From Crocinitomicaceae bacterium (lineage in GTDB: Bacteria > Bacteroidota > Bacteroidia > Flavobacteriales_D > Crocinitomicaceae): a stretch of 64,000 nucleotides of DNA. Of this stretch, positions 60,501 to 64,000 are shown in pieces. The number at the start of each line of letters is the position of its first letter. Position 1 is the first letter of the stretch. A model generated the notes under the pieces. It was not told the DNA's origin and did no database searches. It saw nothing but the letters and a program-made list of their open reading frames with translations. Both the position numbers and the translations under genes were made by a program. The stretch is taken from the NCBI GenBank assembly GCA_029249445.1, contig JAQWHI010000013.1, positions 245,687 through 309,686 on the forward strand, read 5' to 3'.

Positions 60501-63397
60501 CTCTACGCGAGGAAGTGTTACAGCAAAAAATTCAGAATGAGATAAACAAATTAGACAATAAAGGTTTGAAATCTGCCGATGTATCAATTGATTTGGTGAA
60601 GAATGCATACGAATTATTGCTGGCTGAGAGCGAACAGCGCAGAAAGAAAGCATTCAATGCAATTCCAGTTACAGTTCATAGTAAACAAAGCAAGGAGGAC
60701 TTTATAACTTCGGAACGTGAGGCAGTAGAGGGTGAGGTTCTTGTTGCTATTACGTCTACATTCCTGACTCGAAAAGAACTTGCCGAGCAAGAAGTCATTT
60801 TAAATGCATATCAGAGCGTATTGGAAACAAAAATTATAAATTTCAGAGGTGATAAAGAATCTGAATCAATTGAAGCTTCAGATCGCAAATTAAAGTGGCT
60901 TGAAGAAGAGAAAGAGCTTGTTGTAAAAAAACGAAAAAGTATTCGTGTTTATATTGGTCAGTTAGAGTCTGCTCTGATTGTAAATACTGAAGAAAACACT
61001 TTAGATTCTGTTGCAGAGAATAGCGAATTTGAGTATCAAATAGCTGTAAACCCTAGTCAAGTAAATGATCGAAAAGATGAAGTCAAGCAGGGATCTTTTG
61101 TGCATCAAGAATCTCAGGATAATTCGTCTTCTGATTTAATTAAGAAGCTTTCATTGAATAGTGAAGAAAGAACAGCTTTAATTGAAGAGCTTACAGAGAG
61201 TTCTTCGATTGATTTCCAGATGCTATCAAAGGTAAAGAATCTCCAAAGTAACGAAGAGGCGAATCTTTCAGAGCACGTCAATTTAGCAAAGAAATCAGGA
61301 TCGGAAGCTGAAAAGCGGTACTTGCTTAAAGAGGCTCAAAAACGCAGTGATCAATTGAATGATAAAATGGCTGAAATAGTCCATACCGCCAAGATAATAT
61401 CTATAGAACAGCAGGAGAACGTATCGCTTGAGTCTCGAAATGATTTAAATCGCAGGAAACGCAATTATTCGGTCCGGATTGGTGCGCTTGAACAGGATAT
61501 TTCACGCTATGAAAGTCAGATTTTAGTGGCTAAGAGGCGCGATATTCCTCAACTCAATTCAAAGAAAAAAGATCTTGAAATTGAAAGAGACCTTTTAGTT
61601 AAACAGCTGGAGATGATTGATTTTAAACTATCAGGAATTTCGAATATTGATGCGGTTGTTGGCGATGAGTCGCGCAATACGGAACTTACTTTCAAGGAGG
61701 AGAGAGCAATTGCAAGTTCAGTTGAATACGAAATTTTTTATCCGCTTGCGAGTGCTGCCTTGAAAGTTGAGAATGAAATTCGTATATTGGAACAAGCTTT
61801 GGAAGATAATAGAACCCTCGCTCAGCGCATAATTTCTTTCGGAAGTGATGAAAAGAATTTGGATTCAATCACTCGGAAAATTAAGCGTTTTGAGTCCGAA
61901 TTGGCCGATAAACAACTAGATGCGCAGCAGAAGAAACAATTATCTGATAGCACATTACCTAAAAATAGAGAAGAGGCAATGAAAATGCAAAACATAGCTG
62001 CTCGAGGTATCCTTCCAATTAAAGCTATTGCCTTTACAGCCGCAAGTGTTATGAGTATTCCATTGACTGGATTGGCTATTGATTTGAAGTCCGAGCGTGT
62101 CAATCATGGAGCACGTGAAGTACCCATAGGTATGGACCATCCATCTGGTTTAGTGTATCGTGTTCAAATAGGTGCTTTTTCTAAACCTTTGCCTTCAACT
62201 GTGTTTAAAGAATTCAATCCCGTTTCAGGAGAAAAAATAGAGGGGACATCAATAATACGTTATATGGCAGGATTTTTCAATAGTAGTGATGCTGTTGTTG
62301 ATGCGAAAGCCAACATTCGCTCTTTGGGATACAATGATGCTTTTGTTGTTGCTTATTGCGATGGTAAGAGAATCTCTTTTGGTGAAGCAAGAAGGCTTCA
62401 GGCCTCAGGTGAATGCATTCCAAAAGGTTTGAATGAGATAGTAATAGAAGTTGCTGAGAAGACTGCAATTCGATTAGGCGTTCCGGTCTCTAGAGAAGTT
62501 CCTGAACTTTCAGAGCTCGATTATATGATTGGGCCAGATGCTGTTGATGCCGATCCTGTTGAACCAATCAAAGGCTTATTTTTTACAGTACAAGTCGGTG
62601 TTTTTAATACTTCAGTGAAGCCTGAAGATGTATTTAGTTTGCCAGAGATGGTTACTTACAGATTGCCGAATGGGCATATTCGCTATTCAACAGGTTACTT
62701 TGATTCTCGTGAAGAGGCAAAGTTAAGACTGAAAATGGCGCGTGAATCTGGTGTTCAGGATGCATTTATTACTGCGTACTATAATGGGGAGAGAATTTCG
62801 TTGTCCAAGGCGCAAAGTTTACTGTTTGAACTTGGAGATTCAATTTTAAAATCTGCACGAGAGATGTCAGATGAAGAAGCTGAGGATGGAAATGTTCAAG
62901 TCGCTAATTTGAATGAAGAGACATCACTATTCAAAGACGAGCATCAGATACCTTACAGTTCTTTTAAACGAGGTGTTCAATTGGTTACCAAGTCCACTTT
63001 TGATCGCTTCCCACGAGATGTTTTAAATAGATACAATGCACGGGGTAGTTTTTATTTTGATAAAAAAGACAAAAAGGTGAAGTCTGTGATTTATAGGGGT
63101 TCTGATCGTTTGCCAAATATTTGGAACTTTAAGGATGATCTTGATACTGTTTATTTGAAAGCTAAGGATGGAATTGCTTCAATTGGAAGCGTTTTAAGTG
63201 TTACGTTCAGTGATTCGATTATTCCAGGGGACTTTATGGATTTTTTACTGCGATTTGAGAGTAGAAGGGAAGTACGGAAGAACATACATGGTGCAGAAAT
63301 TCTTATCTTTGTAATGGATTCTGAGCAAACGGGAGAGTTGATGGATCGCATTCGTTTGTTGGGCATAGAACCACGGTTGATTTATCGAGGGAAGTGA
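57545..63397 (+). CDS. Giant PorE-like protein: TPR, PD40 propeller, CRD-like, coiled coil and SPOR-like domains
   Basis: A 1950-aa secreted protein with GTG start at 57545 (a TTG at 57554 would also give the signal peptide SVFLFLIIPVFLYAQ). In order: TPR repeats (about 28-140), a PD40-type beta-propeller (about 200-340; DEDFPYMHPSGEHLYFSSKG), a carboxypeptidase-regulatory-like sandwich (about 352-416) and a very long coiled coil (about 560-1465). Then come two SPOR-like domains (about 1535-1612, YRVQIGAFSKPLP, and 1675-1755, FTVQVGVFNTSV) and a further alpha-beta domain, possibly a degenerate third SPOR, to the end (VMDSEQTGELMDRIRLLGIEPRL). The first half is like the T9SS peptidoglycan anchor PorE, but SPOR domains replace its OmpA end. 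A cell-wall anchoring role is inferred. Confidence 0.78.
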   Translation: MFNLNRLRHSASVFLFLIIPVFLYAQDTAEELKKKANKLFDKEQYVEATTLYSRVLPLEPRNFELNFKYGACLLYNSNRKGDALKYLQYAVTNANIDPRAYFFLGKAFHLDYQFDSAVQKYQKYISKRKKADPIYDAERGIQMCNNGERLLTSFTDIVVTEKQEVSGLKFYKMYSDAKLVGGDILVSAQFQSKLDKKKGHVPIVHFPPNADVIYYASYGNDLSTGKDIFTRRRLPGGIWGKPELLSDMVNTSEDEDFPYMHPSGEHLYFSSKGHNSMGGYDVFVSQYDPVREEYGRAKNVDFAISSPDDDLFYIVDSLFENAYFTSARQSQDGKVHVYRVKVARVPMKNVIVIGGFESEVDPNINGMTMKLFSPSDNLRIGTVRSDAQGDYSFIFPGTGKYNCEITIEGENRVYRQTIEVPFLDEFRPIKQKIVHTFDQNGEEVVHVLNLLDEDVPESNSIIAGIIREKAQLDVNIDDFDLEAIEVKNNENEIRAELGFQKMSSAEIVEFLYGLVNKSTENDTMIERLIDRIGNDVLSLSQQVVSLDVEEKAVAASSKGAESDLIKYELLMRSEQLQNEKKYLINQIGELEELKQELQIRREKKSGNELLQVVDGVKKELNRADVISGLKLLKENKEVLEQVNHNSIQSLTDSYLNESIDIRGAILRQNEKLTSLQTSSTAIETKLNNLELRFLAVKKKDKDELQRTILETKQELKAIEQLIASVGAKKNTLELDKYKLERRMELLQKAKDTDGNPVLNPFDLESAVAAIEDIANQSPVDYKAELELLKTSNAEISEGKEESGSDLNLVAETEFVQTFPDKTESSEETEYSVRSDSLELSAEYIKLQEESPNIEDSEVTIGALKRAFISEIAPNYSRSLERIASSSASDFEKRTERANTESEVLDLLRVKKQQIESKNNKLNERQVAELQINALEALILEHELVLDEILAEGNEMLTDEDRKLLIASLDRRYANDMKSISSFKAAALREEVLQQKIQNEINKLDNKGLKSADVSIDLVKNAYELLLAESEQRRKKAFNAIPVTVHSKQSKEDFITSEREAVEGEVLVAITSTFLTRKELAEQEVILNAYQSVLETKIINFRGDKESESIEASDRKLKWLEEEKELVVKKRKSIRVYIGQLESALIVNTEENTLDSVAENSEFEYQIAVNPSQVNDRKDEVKQGSFVHQESQDNSSSDLIKKLSLNSEERTALIEELTESSSIDFQMLSKVKNLQSNEEANLSEHVNLAKKSGSEAEKRYLLKEAQKRSDQLNDKMAEIVHTAKIISIEQQENVSLESRNDLNRRKRNYSVRIGALEQDISRYESQILVAKRRDIPQLNSKKKDLEIERDLLVKQLEMIDFKLSGISNIDAVVGDESRNTELTFKEERAIASSVEYEIFYPLASAALKVENEIRILEQALEDNRTLAQRIISFGSDEKNLDSITRKIKRFESELADKQLDAQQKKQLSDSTLPKNREEAMKMQNIAARGILPIKAIAFTAASVMSIPLTGLAIDLKSERVNHGAREVPIGMDHPSGLVYRVQIGAFSKPLPSTVFKEFNPVSGEKIEGTSIIRYMAGFFNSSDAVVDAKANIRSLGYNDAFVVAYCDGKRISFGEARRLQASGECIPKGLNEIVIEVAEKTAIRLGVPVSREVPELSELDYMIGPDAVDADPVEPIKGLFFTVQVGVFNTSVKPEDVFSLPEMVTYRLPNGHIRYSTGYFDSREEAKLRLKMARESGVQDAFITAYYNGERISLSKAQSLLFELGDSILKSAREMSDEEAEDGNVQVANLNEETSLFKDEHQIPYSSFKRGVQLVTKSTFDRFPRDVLNRYNARGSFYFDKKDKKVKSVIYRGSDRLPNIWNFKDDLDTVYLKAKDGIASIGSVLSVTFSDSIIPGDFMDFLLRFESRREVRKNIHGAEILIFVMDSEQTGELMDRIRLLGIEPRLIYRGK

Positions 63398-63400
63398 AAA

Positions 63401-63703
63401 ATGACAATAATAAATAATAGAAGAATTGATATGACTGAAACGGAAGTTTTAGAGGAAAGGGGAACTGTTGAGACTGTAGTGGAGAGCAAAGATCTCATCG
63501 TTTTTAACGATGATTTCAATACATTTGACCATGTGATTGATTCGCTGATTAAAGTGTGCAAACACAAACCAATTCAAGCAGAGCAGTGTACGTGGTTGGT
63601 TCATTACAAAGGGAAGTGCCAGGTTAAAAAAGGATCTTATGATACACTAGAACCAATGTGTATAGCATTATTGGATCGAGGGATTACTGCGGAGATTCAA
63701 TGA
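63401..63703 (+). CDS. clpS: ATP-dependent Clp protease adaptor ClpS
   Basis: A 100-aa N-end-rule adaptor that hands N-degron substrates to ClpAP/ClpCP. The core is VFNDDFNTFDHVIDSLIKVCKHKP followed by AEQCTWLVHYKGKCQVKKGSYDTL, with the Asn-Asp substrate-gating pair and the His/Trp residues of the pocket edge. A second ATG at 63431 (MTETEVLEE) would also fit, and the N-terminal tail is not conserved. It starts 3 bp after the giant PorE-like gene. Confidence 0.93.
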   Translation: MTIINNRRIDMTETEVLEERGTVETVVESKDLIVFNDDFNTFDHVIDSLIKVCKHKPIQAEQCTWLVHYKGKCQVKKGSYDTLEPMCIALLDRGITAEIQ

Positions 63704-63728
63704 TTGACAAATTATTTTAACTGAGACA

Positions 63729-63759
63729 CTTGTTCAACTAAAAAAACGACTTATATTTG
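63729..63759 (+). promoter_or_regulatory. Canonical Bacteroidota promoter for tRNA-Arg
   Basis: CTTG (63729-63732), a spacer of exactly 19 nt, then TATATTTG (63752-63759). This is the best full match to TTG-N19-TAnnTTTG in the window. Transcription should start about 63764, some 27 nt before the tRNA. Confidence 0.8.
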
Positions 63760-63790
63760 CACACGCCTAAATTAAAGTAGGTGAAAAAAT

Positions 63791-63864
63791 GGCCTTGTGG
63801 CGCAACTGAATAGCGCACTTGATTACGGCTCAAGAGGTTCCAGGTTTGAATCCTGGCAAGGTCA
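63791..63864 (+). tRNA. tRNA-Arg (anticodon ACG)
   Basis: A 74-nt cloverleaf. The acceptor stem GGCCTTG pairs with CAAGGTC (one G-U) with discriminator A. The anticodon stem CTTGA/TCAAG encloses the loop TTACGGC. The T arm is CCAGG/CCTGG with TTTGAAT. CCA is not encoded. The ACG wobble A is normally edited to inosine by TadA. Confidence 0.93.
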
Positions 63865-63868
63865 CTCT

Positions 63869-63912
63869 AGCGGAGAATTGGTTGAAATCAACTGGTTGTC
63901 CGCTTTTTATTT
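63869..63912 (+). terminator. Terminator after tRNA-Arg
   Basis: AGCGGA (63869-63874) pairs with TCCGCT (63899-63904), extended by an inner stem around 63880-63893, then a T5 run. A further hairpin without T tract lies at 63919-63941 (AATCCCTT / AAGGGATT). I see no gene in the rest up to 64000. Confidence 0.75.
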
Positions 63913-64000
63913 TTGCTAAATCCCTTGATAATAAAGGGATTGAAGAGAAAATAGAATTTACTCTTTTGGTTTGAACTTTGCCTTTTAACTTGTCGTAACC

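Noticed and set aside
63919..64000. Minus-strand open reading at the right edge, with KAKFKPKE-like end read between stops
   Set aside because: A stop codon interrupts the frame just upstream within the window, and too little sequence is present to call a gene.
1..64000. CRISPR arrays, phage, insertion sequences, toxin-antitoxin or defence islands
   Set aside because: I saw no repeat-spacer units, transposases, integrases or restriction and defence gene families. The YwqK-like gene is a secreted MORN-type repeat protein with no toxin partner.

Overview
The window looks like a stretch of ordinary chromosome from a Bacteroidota bacterium, most likely a flavobacterium. The reasons are: a TonB receptor paired with a DUF4249 lipoprotein, a type IX secretion (T9SS) C-terminal sorting domain, a BT_3928/DoxX-type membrane protein, Bacteroidota-length IspH and TatA-type proteins, near absence of Shine-Dalgarno sequences, and many TAnnTTTG promoter boxes. 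Genes are dense (only one gap reaches 300 bp) and base composition is evenly AT-rich. I see no phage, insertion sequence, integrase or CRISPR array.

Layout. 1-5.5 kb: the 5' end of a response regulator, ispH, a minus-strand TPR-ribH-glmM operon, and divergent recF-DUF721. 5.5-15 kb: DUF4249 lipoprotein plus TonB receptor, a SulP transporter with an odd insert, a SpoU RNA methyltransferase, an O-methyltransferase, a PqiA-like protein, and threonine aldolase followed by two unknown genes. 15-20 kb: CYTH protein, then a deacetylase-like gene, a FemAB/GNAT-like gene and a CapD/WbpM-like sugar-nucleotide enzyme, which look like an envelope polysaccharide set. 20-30.9 kb: thioesterases, a secreted MORN-like protein, MscS, a TatA/B-like protein, GT2, a DEAD-box helicase, typA, a TPR protein, phosphosulfolactate synthase (comA) and a WD40 protein. 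31-38.6 kb: tRNA-Leu, a frameshifted T9SS cargo gene, a secreted six-repeat protein, an ABC-2 exporter pair, GT4, an S1/P1-type nuclease, phosphosulfolactate phosphatase (comB) and DUF3817. 38.6-48 kb: uvrB, a Ca/Na antiporter, cystathionine beta-synthase plus a BtuF-like protein, an unknown membrane-anchored protein, a PlsC-like acyltransferase, DUF5522, an ACC-deaminase-like enzyme and folP. 48-63.7 kb: one long plus-strand run, DUF1599-BT_3928-tpiA-prmA-giant secreted protein-plsY-giant TPR/PD40/SPOR protein-clpS. It is followed by tRNA-Arg.

Most interesting points. (1) Several genes carry a perfect TAnnTTTG -7 box ending 3-4 nt before the start codon, which predicts leaderless mRNAs. (2) comA and comB lie 7.5 kb apart with no recognisable later coenzyme M genes, suggesting sulfolactate or cysteate production. 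(3) A 1950-residue protein resembles the T9SS anchor PorE in its N-terminal half but ends in SPOR-like domains instead of OmpA. (4) A small secreted protein is built from six TVF-ND-W repeats. I do not see a clear multi-gene defence system or other obviously new machine. The novelty is in individual proteins and in the start-site architecture.
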